Shown here: one piece after another, positions 7,428 through 16,344 of the stretch
Position numbering within the stretch: position 1 is the first letter of the stretch
How the letters are laid out: each line of letters starts with the position of its first letter
Origin: DASSWB01 sp035705495
GTDB taxonomy: Bacteria > Bacteroidota > Bacteroidia > Flavobacteriales > Flavobacteriaceae
Length of the DNA stretch: 27,747 bases
NCBI GenBank assembly: GCA_035705495.1
Contig: DASSWB010000130.1
Span: 1-27,747 of the forward strand
Reading direction: 5' to 3'
Notes under the pieces: generated by a model
Seen by the model: the letters and a program-made list of their open reading frames with translations, nothing else
What the model was told of the DNA's origin: nothing
The model's database searches: none
Made by a program: the position numbers and the translations under genes

Positions 7428-10004
7428 TTATTCTTGTTCGTCCGTGTCATTTGCAATTGTTGTGCCATCTTCATTAATGGTTCCGTGCGGATTTTCATCT
7501 GTGTTCTCCATATTATCTTCCAACTCTTCCACTATTTCCTCTTCATTGTGCAACACTTTCGCAACCGCAGCAATAGAATCATTTCCTTTTAGGTTGATTA
7601 ATCGCACACCTTGAGTAGCGCGGCCCATCACCCGAAGATTTGCAGCCTCCATTCTAATGGCAATACCAGATTTGTTAATAATCATTAAATCATCCAGATC
7701 AGTGATGTTTTTTATAGCTACTAAATTTCCTGTTTTTGCGGTGATAGAGATTGTTTTTACCCCTTTTCCGCCACGGTTTGTAATTCTGTAAACCGGTTCT
7801 CCATCTTCAGGATCATCAATATAGGTACGTTTTCCATACCCGTTTTCTGAAACTACCAATACCGTTTCTTCCTGCGGATTTTGTACCGCAATCATTCCAA
7901 CCACTTCGTCATTGTCATCGGCTAAAGTGATACCGCGCACCCCCGATGCATTTCTACCCATCGGACGAGTTTTACTCTCTTCAAACCTAATAGCTTTACC
8001 ACTTTTTACGGCCAACATCACCTGGCTTTCGCCATTCGTAAGTTTTGCTTCCAAAAGTTCGTCACCTTCCCTTACTGTAATCGCATTGATCCCGTTTATT
8101 CTAGGGCGTGAATATTGTTCCAAGCTGGTTTTTTTGACAATCCCTTTCTTGGTGGCCATAATAACGTAATGGTTATTAATGTATTCCTCATCCTTCAAAT
8201 CCTGTGTACAGATAAAAGCTTTCACTTTATCTTCAGGATCAATATTGATTAAATTCTGAATGGCACGTCCTTTTGAAGTTTTACTTCCTTCCGGAATTTC
8301 AAAAACGCGCATCCAGAAACATTTTCCGCTTAGCGTGAAGAACAACATGTACTGGTGATTGGTTCCAATAAATAAATGTTCAAGAAAATCTTCATTTCGT
8401 GTAGTAGATGCTTTTTGGCCCACTCCACCTCTATTCTGTCTCTTGTATTCATTTAAAGGAGTCCTTTTTATATAACCTGCATGGGAAATAGTAATTACCA
8501 CTTGCTCATCCGGAATCATGTCTTCCATACTGAAATCGCCACCGGCATATTCTATTGCAGAACGACGGTCATCTCCATATTTCTCCTTCACCTCAAGGAG
8601 TTCATCCTTGATAATTTGCATTCTTCTTTCTTTGCTTGCAAGAATATCTTTAAGATCTTCAATCGTTTTAAGCAATTCTTCATATTCTGAACGAAGTTTA
8701 TCTTGTTCAAGACCCGTCAATTGACGTAAACGCATTTCAACGATGGCACGCGACTGAATTTCACTTAAATTAAAACGCTCCATTAAATTCTCACGGGCCG
8801 CATCCGGATTACTGGAACCTCGGATAATTGCGATTACTTCGTCTATATTATCGGAAGCGATGATCAATCCTTCTAAAATATGTGCTCTTTCTTCGGCTTT
8901 GCGTAATTCGAAAGTGGTTCTTCTCACCACAACTTCGTGCCTGTGTTCCACAAAATGATAAATCATATCTTTTAGATTCAACATTTGTGGTCTTCCTTTT
9001 ACCAATGCAATATTATTTACGCTGAAAGAAGATTGTAAAGAAGTATGTTTATATAAGGTATTCAGAACAATGTTTGGAATCGCGTCTCTTTTTAAAACAT
9101 ATACGATTCGCATTCCATTTCTATCCGATTCATCACGGATTAAGGAAATACCTTCTATTTTATGGTCATTGACAAGATCAGCGGTTTTTTTGATCATTTC
9201 CGCTTTGTTCACCTGATATGGAATTTCTGTCACGATAATACATTCACGACCTTGAACCTCTTCAAAGTGCGCCTTTGCACGAATAACCACTCGTCCCCTT
9301 CCTGTTTTAAAGGCTTCCCTTACACCATCATATCCATAAATAATTCCACCTGTTGGAAAATCCGGTGCTTTTATATGAGTGATCAATTCGTCGATTTCGA
9401 TGTCGTGGTTGTCAATATATGCAATGGTACCGTCTATAACTTCGGATATGTTGTGAGGCGGCATATTGGTTGCCATCCCAACTGCAATTCCGCTGGCACC
9501 GTTGATCAAAAGATTGGGAACCCTTGTTGGTAGAACTACTGGTTCTTTTAAAGAGTCATCGAAGTTAAGTTTATAATCTACGGTCTCTTTATCTATATCC
9601 GCCAATAAATCTTCACTTATTTTGCGCATCCGGGCTTCGGTATAACGCATTGCGGCCGGACTATCTCCATCCACGGAACCAAAGTTTCCTTGACCATCAA
9701 CCAACATGTAACGCAAGCTCCATTCTTGGGCCATACGCACCATGGTGTCATAAACAGAGGTATCACCATGTGGATGATATTTACCCAAAACTTCCCCGAC
9801 AATCCTAGCAGATTTTTTGTAAGCACGGTTGGAAAGTACTCCTAACTCATACATTCCAAATAAAACCCTTCGATGAACCGGTTTCAATCCGTCACGCACA
9901 TCTGGAAGTGCCCGTGACACAATGACAGACATTGAATAATCAATGTATGCAGATTTCATTTCATCTTCAATGTTGATAGGAATTAATTTTTCTCCTTCAG
10001 CCAT
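7428..10004 (-). CDS. gyrA: DNA gyrase subunit A
   Basis: This 858-residue protein cuts and rejoins DNA in the A2B2 gyrase that introduces negative supercoils. The N-terminal breakage-reunion domain has DGLKPVHRRVLFGM (38-51), the quinolone-resistance region KYHPHGDTSVYDTMVRMAQ (75-93) and the catalytic Tyr121 in AAMRYTEAR (E. coli Tyr122). A coiled-coil segment spans about 365-475. The C-terminal DNA-wrapping domain starts with a degenerate GyrA box QNRGGVG at 523-529, which separates it from ParC, and carries later repeats such as NRGGKGVKTI. The tail from about 820 is strongly acidic. Position 82, matching E. coli Ser83, is Thr, and position 86 is Asp. It is the first gene of a two-gene unit with the TPR gene. 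Confidence 0.98.
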   Translation of the reverse strand: MAEGEKLIPINIEDEMKSAYIDYSMSVIVSRALPDVRDGLKPVHRRVLFGMYELGVLSNRAYKKSARIVGEVLGKYHPHGDTSVYDTMVRMAQEWSLRYMLVDGQGNFGSVDGDSPAAMRYTEARMRKISEDLLADIDKETVDYKLNFDDSLKEPVVLPTRVPNLLINGASGIAVGMATNMPPHNISEVIDGTIAYIDNHDIEIDELITHIKAPDFPTGGIIYGYDGVREAFKTGRGRVVIRAKAHFEEVQGRECIIVTEIPYQVNKAEMIKKTADLVNDHKIEGISLIRDESDRNGMRIVYVLKRDAIPNIVLNTLYKHTSLQSSFSVNNIALVKGRPQMLNLKDMIYHFVEHRHEVVVRRTTFELRKAEERAHILEGLIIASDNIDEVIAIIRGSSNPDAARENLMERFNLSEIQSRAIVEMRLRQLTGLEQDKLRSEYEELLKTIEDLKDILASKERRMQIIKDELLEVKEKYGDDRRSAIEYAGGDFSMEDMIPDEQVVITISHAGYIKRTPLNEYKRQNRGGVGQKASTTRNEDFLEHLFIGTNHQYMLFFTLSGKCFWMRVFEIPEGSKTSKGRAIQNLINIDPEDKVKAFICTQDLKDEEYINNHYVIMATKKGIVKKTSLEQYSRPRINGINAITVREGDELLEAKLTNGESQVMLAVKSGKAIRFEESKTRPMGRNASGVRGITLADDNDEVVGMIAVQNPQEETVLVVSENGYGKRTYIDDPEDGEPVYRITNRGGKGVKTISITAKTGNLVAIKNITDLDDLMIINKSGIAIRMEAANLRVMGRATQGVRLINLKGNDSIAAVAKVLHNEEEIVEELEDNMENTDENPHGTINEDGTTIANDTDEQE

Positions 10005-10241
10005 ACAAATTCAGTTAAAAATTAAATATAAAATTATCGCACAATTTACGCATTTTCTCTAAGTCTGTGCCACGAATTCAACAGGTTTATTTAATTTTTA
10101 TTAACAAAATTTTGTCAAGACTTTCTTCATAATAAACACTTAATCCATTTTGATTTTAAAAACTAATTTTGTCAATTAGCGATCATGAAGAAAGGAACAG
10201 TTTTTGAACTTATCCTTTAAATTAAAACGGAGATAAATAAA
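10005..10241. other. divergent gyrA/clpC control region
   Basis: These 237 bases separate the two divergent genes. The plus strand has an exact TAnnTTTG box for clpC (listed separately). For gyrA the closest minus-strand match is TAAATTGT near 10055, one base off consensus, so its promoter is unresolved. A short 11-codon reading frame (MKKGTVFELIL, 10185-10220) lies in the presumed clpC leader. No HrcA CIRCE or CtsR-type operator was recognised. Confidence 0.5.
10164..10171 (+). promoter_or_regulatory. probable -7 box of the clpC promoter
   Basis: TAATTTTG matches the Bacteroidota -7 consensus TAnnTTTG exactly. Transcription starting a few bases downstream would give a leader of about 65 nt before the clpC ATG at 10242. 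No well-spaced -33 TTG is present; the nearest, TTTTG at 10148-10152, is too close. Confidence 0.5.
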
Positions 10242-12803
10242 ATGGATGATAATTTTTCACCAAGGGTAAAAGATGTTATCGCTTATAGCAAAGAAGAAGC
10301 TTTGCGTTTAGGTCATGATTTTATAGGGACCGAACATTTAATGTTGGGCCTCTTGCGGGATGGAGATGGAAAAGCGATCAATATTCTGAATTCTTTGGAT
10401 ATAGATTTGGACAACCTTCGTAGAAAGGTTGAAATTTTGAGTCCCGCCAACCCAAATTTGGCAGGTGCTACAAACGAAAAAAAGAATTTGCACTTAACGC
10501 GTCAGGCAGAACGTGCTTTAAAAACCACATTTTTAGAAGCTAAGCTTTTTCAAAGTTCTTCTATCAATACGGCGCATTTGTTACTTTGTATTTTAAGAAA
10601 CGACAATGACCCTACCACAAAGTTGCTGAATAGATTGAAAATAGATTACGACAATGTAAAAGACCAATTCAAATTTATGCTCACAAAGGATGAAGATTAC
10701 CTAGAAAGTCCCCGAGCCGAATCCTTTTCTGATGATGATGCTTCAACCGAAGATACTTCGAGAGAAAATCCTTTTACAGGAGGTTCGTCCAAAACAACCA
10801 AAAAGTCCAAAACTCCTGTTTTGGATAACTTTGGAAGGGATTTAACCGCACTTGCGGAAGTTGACAAACTTGATCCCGTTGTTGGAAGGGAGAAAGAAAT
10901 AGAACGCGTTTCACAAATACTAAGTCGGAGGAAGAAAAACAATCCCTTGCTCATTGGAGAACCCGGTGTGGGTAAATCGGCCATTGCTGAAGGACTTGCA
11001 CTCCGAATCGTGAAGCGAAAGGTCTCACGAATTCTTTTCAACAAAAGGGTGGTTACCTTGGATTTGGCAAGCTTGGTCGCGGGTACAAAATATCGTGGAC
11101 AGTTTGAAGAACGCATGAAAGCCGTGATGAACGAATTGGAAAAAAATGACGACATCATTCTTTTTATTGATGAAATTCATACGATTGTTGGCGCTGGAGG
11201 TGCAACCGGAAGTCTGGATGCCAGTAACATGTTCAAACCGGCGCTTGCAAGAGGTGAAATTCAATGCATTGGCGCAACTACTTTAGACGAATACCGACAG
11301 TATATAGAAAAAGACGGTGCCCTTGAAAGACGCTTCCAGAAAGTGATTGTAGAACCGACCAACATTGAGGAAACCATTGAAATTCTCAATAATATTAAAG
11401 GAAAATACGAAGAACACCATAATGTGACCTACACACCCGAAGCGATTGAAGCTTGTGTGAAATTAACAAGTAGGTACATGACGGATCGTTTTCTTCCGGA
11501 CAAGGCGATTGATGCGTTGGATGAATCTGGATCACGTGTTCATATTACCAATATAGAAGTTCCGAATCAAATTTTAGAATTGGAAAAACAATTGGAAGAA
11601 ATCAAGGAGAAGAAGAATTCCGTTGTACAGAAGCAAAAATATGAAGAGGCAGCCAAGTTAAGGGATGATGAAAAGAACTTAGAGAAAGATTTGGCGGCTG
11701 CCCAAGAACGTTGGGAAGAAGAAACCAAACAGCATAAAGAAACCGTGACCGAAGACAATGTTGCGGACGTTGTTTCAATGATGACAGGAGTTCCTGTAAA
11801 CCGAATTGCACAGACTGAAATCAACAAACTAGCCGAATTACCTACACTTATCAAAGGAAAAGTAATTGGACAAGATGACGCTGTTGGCAAAGTGGCAAAA
11901 GCAATCCAAAGAAACCGTGCGGGATTGAAAGACCCGAACAAACCTATTGGTTCTTTTATTTTCTTGGGACAGACTGGTATTGGTAAAACACAATTGGCTA
12001 AAGTGCTTGCCCGTGAACTTTTTGACAATCCCGATGCTTTGATCAGGATTGACATGAGTGAATATATGGAGAAATTTGCCATCTCCAGATTGGTTGGCGC
12101 ACCTCCGGGATATGTAGGTTATGAAGAAGGTGGACAACTCACGGAGAAAGTCCGTCGTAAACCCTATGCTGTAATTTTATTGGATGAGATTGAAAAAGCG
12201 CATCCGGATGTGTTCAACATGTTGTTGCAGATTCTGGACGATGGTTATATCACCGATAGCTTGGGAAGGAAAATTGATTTTAGAAATACAATTATCATCA
12301 TGACTTCCAATATTGGTGCACGCCGATTGAAAGATTTTGGTCAAGGTGTTGGTTTCGGAACTGCTTCGCAAAAAGCTCAAATGGACAGTAATGCTAAGAG
12401 TGTTATTGAAAATGCGTTGAAAAAAGCATTTGCGCCCGAATTTTTAAACCGTGTAGATGATGTTGTTGTTTTCAATCCTTTGGAAAAAGAACACATACAT
12501 CAAATTATCGATATTGAATTGGCTCATTTGTATAAGCGAATTTCAGATCTTGGTTACAATTTGGTTTTGAGTGATAAAGCCAAAAATTTTATTGCAGAAA
12601 AAGGATTTGATCGCGAATATGGTGCAAGACCTTTAAAACGAGCGATTCAAAAATACATTGAAGATGCTTTGGCAGAGAAGATTATTGCTTCAAGTATCAC
12701 TGAAGGCGATAAAATAACGATGGATCTTGATGAAAAAGCACAAGAATTGACCATCAAAATCCAGAAAGCTAAAAAAGGAGCAAAATCCGAAAAGGATTCG
12801 TAA
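10242..12803 (+). CDS. clpC: ClpC-type AAA+ unfoldase, ATP-binding subunit of Clp protease
   Basis: This 853-residue chaperone unfolds proteins and feeds them to ClpP. Order of domains: two Clp-N repeats (about 5-145), an acidic linker, AAA-1 with Walker A GEPGVGKS (239-246) and Walker B ILFIDE (306-311), a middle domain with the UVR motif around KQKYEEAAKLRDDEKNLEKD (464-483), and AAA-2 with Walker A GQTGIGKT (576-583) and Walker B VILLDEIE (644-651). The VGF tripeptide at 703-705 (FGQGVGFGT) sits where the ClpP-docking loop is expected, and with the short middle domain this separates it from the disaggregase ClpB. The start has GGAG about ten bases upstream. It is monocistronic, closed by a terminator; no mcsA, mcsB or ctsR lies nearby. 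Confidence 0.97.
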   Translation: MDDNFSPRVKDVIAYSKEEALRLGHDFIGTEHLMLGLLRDGDGKAINILNSLDIDLDNLRRKVEILSPANPNLAGATNEKKNLHLTRQAERALKTTFLEAKLFQSSSINTAHLLLCILRNDNDPTTKLLNRLKIDYDNVKDQFKFMLTKDEDYLESPRAESFSDDDASTEDTSRENPFTGGSSKTTKKSKTPVLDNFGRDLTALAEVDKLDPVVGREKEIERVSQILSRRKKNNPLLIGEPGVGKSAIAEGLALRIVKRKVSRILFNKRVVTLDLASLVAGTKYRGQFEERMKAVMNELEKNDDIILFIDEIHTIVGAGGATGSLDASNMFKPALARGEIQCIGATTLDEYRQYIEKDGALERRFQKVIVEPTNIEETIEILNNIKGKYEEHHNVTYTPEAIEACVKLTSRYMTDRFLPDKAIDALDESGSRVHITNIEVPNQILELEKQLEEIKEKKNSVVQKQKYEEAAKLRDDEKNLEKDLAAAQERWEEETKQHKETVTEDNVADVVSMMTGVPVNRIAQTEINKLAELPTLIKGKVIGQDDAVGKVAKAIQRNRAGLKDPNKPIGSFIFLGQTGIGKTQLAKVLARELFDNPDALIRIDMSEYMEKFAISRLVGAPPGYVGYEEGGQLTEKVRRKPYAVILLDEIEKAHPDVFNMLLQILDDGYITDSLGRKIDFRNTIIIMTSNIGARRLKDFGQGVGFGTASQKAQMDSNAKSVIENALKKAFAPEFLNRVDDVVVFNPLEKEHIHQIIDIELAHLYKRISDLGYNLVLSDKAKNFIAEKGFDREYGARPLKRAIQKYIEDALAEKIIASSITEGDKITMDLDEKAQELTIKIQKAKKGAKSEKDS

Positions 12804-12828
12804 GTTTTTTAGATTTGAAAAAAGGAAC

Positions 12829-12855
12829 CCGCCATCAAAAATGGCGGTTTTTTTT
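12829..12855 (+). terminator. intrinsic terminator of clpC
   Basis: The stem CCGCCAT (12829-12835) pairs with ATGGCGG (12841-12847) around loop CAAAA and is followed by eight T residues (12848-12855). It lies 25 bases after the clpC stop codon, a standard rho-independent arrangement. Confidence 0.92.
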
Positions 12856-12932
12856 ATGTGATATGTCTCACATTAATTAATTGTTTTTATTCCTCCGGGG
12901 AATTTTTTTGAATTGGAATCATCTTATGTAGA

Positions 12933-13024
12933 AACCCGCGTTAAGGATAGCAGTGGAAATCCTTTTTGTGACGTAGGAACAAAAAGATTGCAGCGAATAG
13001 CCTGACCCGTAGGGGAACGCCCGT
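12933..13024 (+). ncRNA. structured-RNA-like element, resembling the Flavo-1 motif
   Basis: The element lies in the gene-free stretch 12856-13092. A closing stem can form between GCGTT (12938-12942) and AACGC (13016-13020). Inside it a strong hairpin pairs CTTTTTGT (12962-12969) with ACAAAAAG (12979-12986) around a nine-base loop, extended by AAT/ATT pairing past a bulge. Two similar single-stranded segments flank that hairpin: GGATAGCAGTGG (12945-12956) and GATTGCAGCGAATAGCC (12986-13002). A small CCC-GTA-GGG hairpin follows. From memory, sequences with this GATAGCAG...GGGGAACGCC layout recur between genes in Flavobacteriia and resemble the Rfam Flavo-1 motif, but I cannot check this. The strand is chosen to match that memory. 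Function unknown. Confidence 0.6.
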
Positions 13025-13039
13025 ATTATTAAATAGAAA

Positions 13040-13065
13040 CAGGAGCTATTTTTCAACAACTCCTG
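13040..13065 (-). terminator. possible terminator of hutH
   Basis: CAGGAG (13040-13045) pairs with CTCCTG (13060-13065) around a 14-base loop. On the minus strand it comes 27 bases after the hutH stop and is followed by TTTCTATTT, a broken T-run. It is a weaker terminator than the others in the window. Confidence 0.45.
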
Positions 13066-13092
13066 CCCTATTCTTTTAGCTTAAAAATCCAG

Positions 13093-14604
13093 CTATTCAA
13101 AAATCAATTCTTCGTCGATGGAGAATCCGTTTAGGAAATCCTTCGATTTTTGAATTGGAACAGCCATTAAAACATCGTCCTTTACCAACGGAACTTCCTG
13201 ACGATAGGCCGATAAAAGTTGTTCCAAGAAACTTGAAGTTTTCATTGGCTTCCTGTATTGAATGGCCTGAGAGGCGTTGAAGAGTTCTATGGCCAACACA
13301 GTTTGCACGTTTTCCACGATTTTCACCAATTTGGTTGCAGCATTTGCACCCATGCTCACGTGATCTTCTTGTCCGTTTGACGAAACGATGGAATCCACAC
13401 TCGCCGGGGTTGCCAATTGTTTATTCTGGCTCACAATACTTGCGGCGGTGTATTGCGGAATCATAAATCCGCTGTTCAATCCCGGATTTGCGACCAAGAA
13501 AGCCGGTAAATCTCGCAATCCCGAAATCAGTTGATAAATCCTCCTTTCGGAAATACTTCCCAATTCTGCCATGGCAATTCCTAGATAATCCAAGGCCAAT
13601 GCCAATGGTTGTCCGTGGAAATTACCACCTGAAATGATTTTATCGGCTTCAATAAAAATATTCGGGTTATCAGTTACAGAGTTTATTTCGGTTTTGAATG
13701 TCTTTCGGACAAAATCCAATGTATCTTTTGTAGCGCCATGAACTTGCGGAATACATCTAAACGAATAAGGATCTTGGACCGCCTTTTTTTCATTTTGGGA
13801 AATTTCACTTCCCTCCAATATTTCGCGAATTCTTTCAGCGGTTTTTACTTGTCCGCGATGCGGCCGGACCATGTGCACCAATTCATCGTAAGGCGACATG
13901 TTACAGTTGAAAGCATCAATGGAAACGGCGCTAATCACATCGGCCAAGTATGAAAGTTTGTAGCTTTCCAGTAAGGCGTAAATCCCGTGAGCACTCATAA
14001 ATTGCGTTCCGTTCAATAAGGCCAAACCTTCTTTCGACTGCAATTTTATGGGCTCCCATCCAAATTGATGAAGAATTTTTTCAGATTCAAAAATTTCATC
14101 TTGATAATACACTTCGCCTTTACCGATCAATGGTAATGACAAATGCGCCAAAGGTGCCAAATCTCCCGATGCGCCCAAAGAACCTTGGGAATAAACAACG
14201 GGTAAAATATCATTGTTGTAGAAATCTACAAGTCGTTCAACTGTTTTAAGCTGAACACCTGAGTTTCCATAACTTAGGGATTGTACTTTAAATAATAACA
14301 TTAACTTGATAATGGGTTTGGAAATCGCCTCCCCAGTTCCGCAAGCATGTGAAAGTACAAGATTTTCCTGTAGTTGACTTAAATCTTCTTTGGAAATTTT
14401 AATGTTGTATAAAGAACCAAAACCCGTGTTGATTCCGTAAATAGGCGTATCACTTTCCGCCATTCTTTCATCCAAGTATTTTCTCGATTTCTCGATGTTT
14501 ACCCTGGCTTCATCACTCAAACCTATTTTTTTGTTATTCGAGATAATATTTTGGATTACTTTCAGATGCAAAACATCCGTAGTAATGTAGTGGATTTCTT
14601 CCAT
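13093..14604 (-). CDS. hutH: histidine ammonia-lyase
   Basis: This 503-residue enzyme removes ammonia from L-histidine to give urocanate, the first step of histidine degradation. The MIO cofactor triad Ala145-Ser146-Gly147 lies in GSLGASGDLAPLAH. Tyr56 in YGINTGFG is the conserved catalytic loop residue. The substrate-selecting pair is Ser85-His86 (NLVLSHACGTGE), the histidine type, where tyrosine and phenylalanine lyases have HL or FL; this supports HAL. The length is usual for the bacterial enzyme. No hutU, hutI or hutG lies beside it. The upstream neighbour on the same strand is nnr, 67 bases away, so the two may be read together. Start ATG at 14604 follows no clear Shine-Dalgarno site. 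Confidence 0.95.
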   Translation of the reverse strand: MEEIHYITTDVLHLKVIQNIISNNKKIGLSDEARVNIEKSRKYLDERMAESDTPIYGINTGFGSLYNIKISKEDLSQLQENLVLSHACGTGEAISKPIIKLMLLFKVQSLSYGNSGVQLKTVERLVDFYNNDILPVVYSQGSLGASGDLAPLAHLSLPLIGKGEVYYQDEIFESEKILHQFGWEPIKLQSKEGLALLNGTQFMSAHGIYALLESYKLSYLADVISAVSIDAFNCNMSPYDELVHMVRPHRGQVKTAERIREILEGSEISQNEKKAVQDPYSFRCIPQVHGATKDTLDFVRKTFKTEINSVTDNPNIFIEADKIISGGNFHGQPLALALDYLGIAMAELGSISERRIYQLISGLRDLPAFLVANPGLNSGFMIPQYTAASIVSQNKQLATPASVDSIVSSNGQEDHVSMGANAATKLVKIVENVQTVLAIELFNASQAIQYRKPMKTSSFLEQLLSAYRQEVPLVKDDVLMAVPIQKSKDFLNGFSIDEELIFE

Positions 14605-14671
14605 AAATAGTGGCTGTTAAACAATCTCCAAAAATCCGATTAAAGCATAGATATTCCAAGTAAAACATCAA

Positions 14672-16207
14672 TTATTTACTTGTTGACGGAGTTTGTGGTT
14701 TTTCAAATAAAGACAGAAAAGCCAAGCCAATATTTTCGATGATATCTCGTGCAATCAATGCTTGTTGGCCTTTATTTCGAGCAGCAATATCCCCAGCCTT
14801 TCCATGAAGGTAAACACCAAAGACCGCTGCGTTTAAAGGCTCGTAACCTTGAGAAATCAGTCCTGTGACCATTCCCGCCAAAACATCTCCGCTACCCGCG
14901 GTTGCCATTCCGGGATTTCCGCTGTTATTGATATAAGTCCGTTCTTTTGTCACAATAAAGGTGTAAGCGCCTTTGATGATCAATACAATATTATGTTCTG
15001 CTACAAATTCCCGGGCTTTTTTAAGTTTGTCAAAATCATCTTTCCATTTTCCCAACAGACGTTCCAACTCTTTTGGATGCGGTGTTAAAACCGAATGTTC
15101 GGGAATCGATTTCAACAAATCCGGATGTTCATTGAGTAGGTTTAAACCATCGGCATCGATCACCATTGGTTTTTTTGTTTTTAACAAAAGGTTTTTGAAA
15201 GCTTCATAAGTAACTGTTTCCTTGCCGGCTCCCACTCCAAAACAAATGACTTCTGGAACAAAATTAAATTCCACGGAAGAAATCAGTTTTTCTTCCTTAT
15301 CTGTTAAAACCATTGCTTCAGGAACGAAACCTTGAAGAATTTCGTAACCACAAGCTGGGATAAAAGCAGTGACCAAACCAGTTCCGGTACGCATTGCAGC
15401 CAAGCTAGTCAGTCCGATGCTTCCAATTTTTCCGTAACTGCCACCAACAATCAGTGCATGGCCGTAATCTCCTTTATGGGAATTCTTTTTTCTTGAAATG
15501 TATAATGGTTGGACTTCATTCTTACCAATTAAATGCGCTTCTGTTATTTCATTCCGAAGAAATTCGCGATCCAAACCAATATCGATTACTTCAACTTCCC
15601 CAGCAAATTCCGCTACTTCTGGGAGAAAAAACACAAGTTTTGGAGATTGGAAACTCAGCGTGAAATTCGCTCTTATAATTGCATCTTTTTTCTTGGGGAT
15701 TTTATTCCAATATAATCCTGAAGGCATATCGATCGACAAAATAAATGCTCCTGAAGCATTCACATGACGAATAAACTCCCCTACCCAACCATCTAACGGT
15801 CGGTTGAGTCCGCTGCCAAAAATTGCATCCACAACAAAGTCGTTCGTATTGATTTTCGGGAATTCGTCCCCTTGCTTGAGCAGCGTGGGCCAATTTTTTG
15901 TAACCTCTTTGATTTTATGGTAATTGTTCAAAAAATTCTTGCTTCTTTTATCGCTGCAATTCAGGATGTACACATCAACGTAATATCCATGCTGAATTAA
16001 GTGTTTCGCAATAACAAGTCCGTCACCACCATTATTTCCGACCCCGCAAATCACTTTTATCGGCCCTGGGGAACCTTTTAACCTATTGTGCATTTCCTTA
16101 AAAACGATTGTAGATGTCCGTTCCATCAATGCTTCCAAAGTTACTCCTTGTTTTTCTGTGGTGATTTTATTTGCTTGTTTGAATTGCGCTGCCGTGAAAA
16201 TTTTCAT
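14672..16207 (-). CDS. nnr: bifunctional NAD(P)HX epimerase / ADP-dependent NAD(P)HX dehydratase
   Basis: This 511-residue fusion repairs hydrated NADH and NADPH: the N-terminal YjeF_N domain interconverts the R and S epimers and the C-terminal ribokinase-like domain removes water using ADP. In the first half GNNGGDG (57-63), Asp127 in VVDAIFGSGL, and DMPSG (160-164) form the epimerase site. In the second half HKGDYGHALIVGGS opens the dehydratase domain and ATAGSGD (435-441) is its catalytic anion-hole motif with Asp441. The length fits the full two-domain form. It is in the same direction as and just upstream of hutH. An exact -7 box lies 23 bases ahead of its start. Confidence 0.96.
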   Translation of the reverse strand: MKIFTAAQFKQANKITTEKQGVTLEALMERTSTIVFKEMHNRLKGSPGPIKVICGVGNNGGDGLVIAKHLIQHGYYVDVYILNCSDKRSKNFLNNYHKIKEVTKNWPTLLKQGDEFPKINTNDFVVDAIFGSGLNRPLDGWVGEFIRHVNASGAFILSIDMPSGLYWNKIPKKKDAIIRANFTLSFQSPKLVFFLPEVAEFAGEVEVIDIGLDREFLRNEITEAHLIGKNEVQPLYISRKKNSHKGDYGHALIVGGSYGKIGSIGLTSLAAMRTGTGLVTAFIPACGYEILQGFVPEAMVLTDKEEKLISSVEFNFVPEVICFGVGAGKETVTYEAFKNLLLKTKKPMVIDADGLNLLNEHPDLLKSIPEHSVLTPHPKELERLLGKWKDDFDKLKKAREFVAEHNIVLIIKGAYTFIVTKERTYINNSGNPGMATAGSGDVLAGMVTGLISQGYEPLNAAVFGVYLHGKAGDIAARNKGQQALIARDIIENIGLAFLSLFEKPQTPSTSK

Positions 16208-16229
16208 CTGTTTCTGGTGTTCTTTCTTA

Positions 16230-16237
16230 CAAATATA
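16230..16237 (-). promoter_or_regulatory. probable -7 box of the nnr promoter
   Basis: On the minus strand the sequence reads TATATTTG, an exact TAnnTTTG match, ending 22 bases before the nnr ATG at 16207. The nearest TTG upstream (minus-strand CTTGCC at about 16250) is closer than the usual -33 spacing. Confidence 0.55.
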
Positions 16238-16322
16238 AAGTTTAGGATTGGCAAGTGGGAATTTTCACGAAAACTTGGCAATTTTTAATGTGAAATTAGC
16301 TGCTTTAATTCTCAAATTTGAA

Positions 16323-16339
16323 TAAATTTGATCAAATTT
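16323..16339 (+). promoter_or_regulatory. gcvT -7 box overlapping a 16-bp perfect palindrome
   Basis: TAAATTTG at 16323-16330 matches TAnnTTTG exactly, which would put the transcript start just ahead of the ATG at 16345. The perfect palindrome AAATTTGATCAAATTT at 16324-16339 overlaps this box and reaches to within five bases of the start codon, so a protein bound there would block the promoter. The bound protein is not known. Confidence 0.45.
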
Positions 16340-16344
16340 TTAAA

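Noticed and set aside
16318..16344. TTG start adding nine residues to GcvT
   Set aside because: It lies upstream of the probable -7 box and homologues begin at the internal ATG at 16345.
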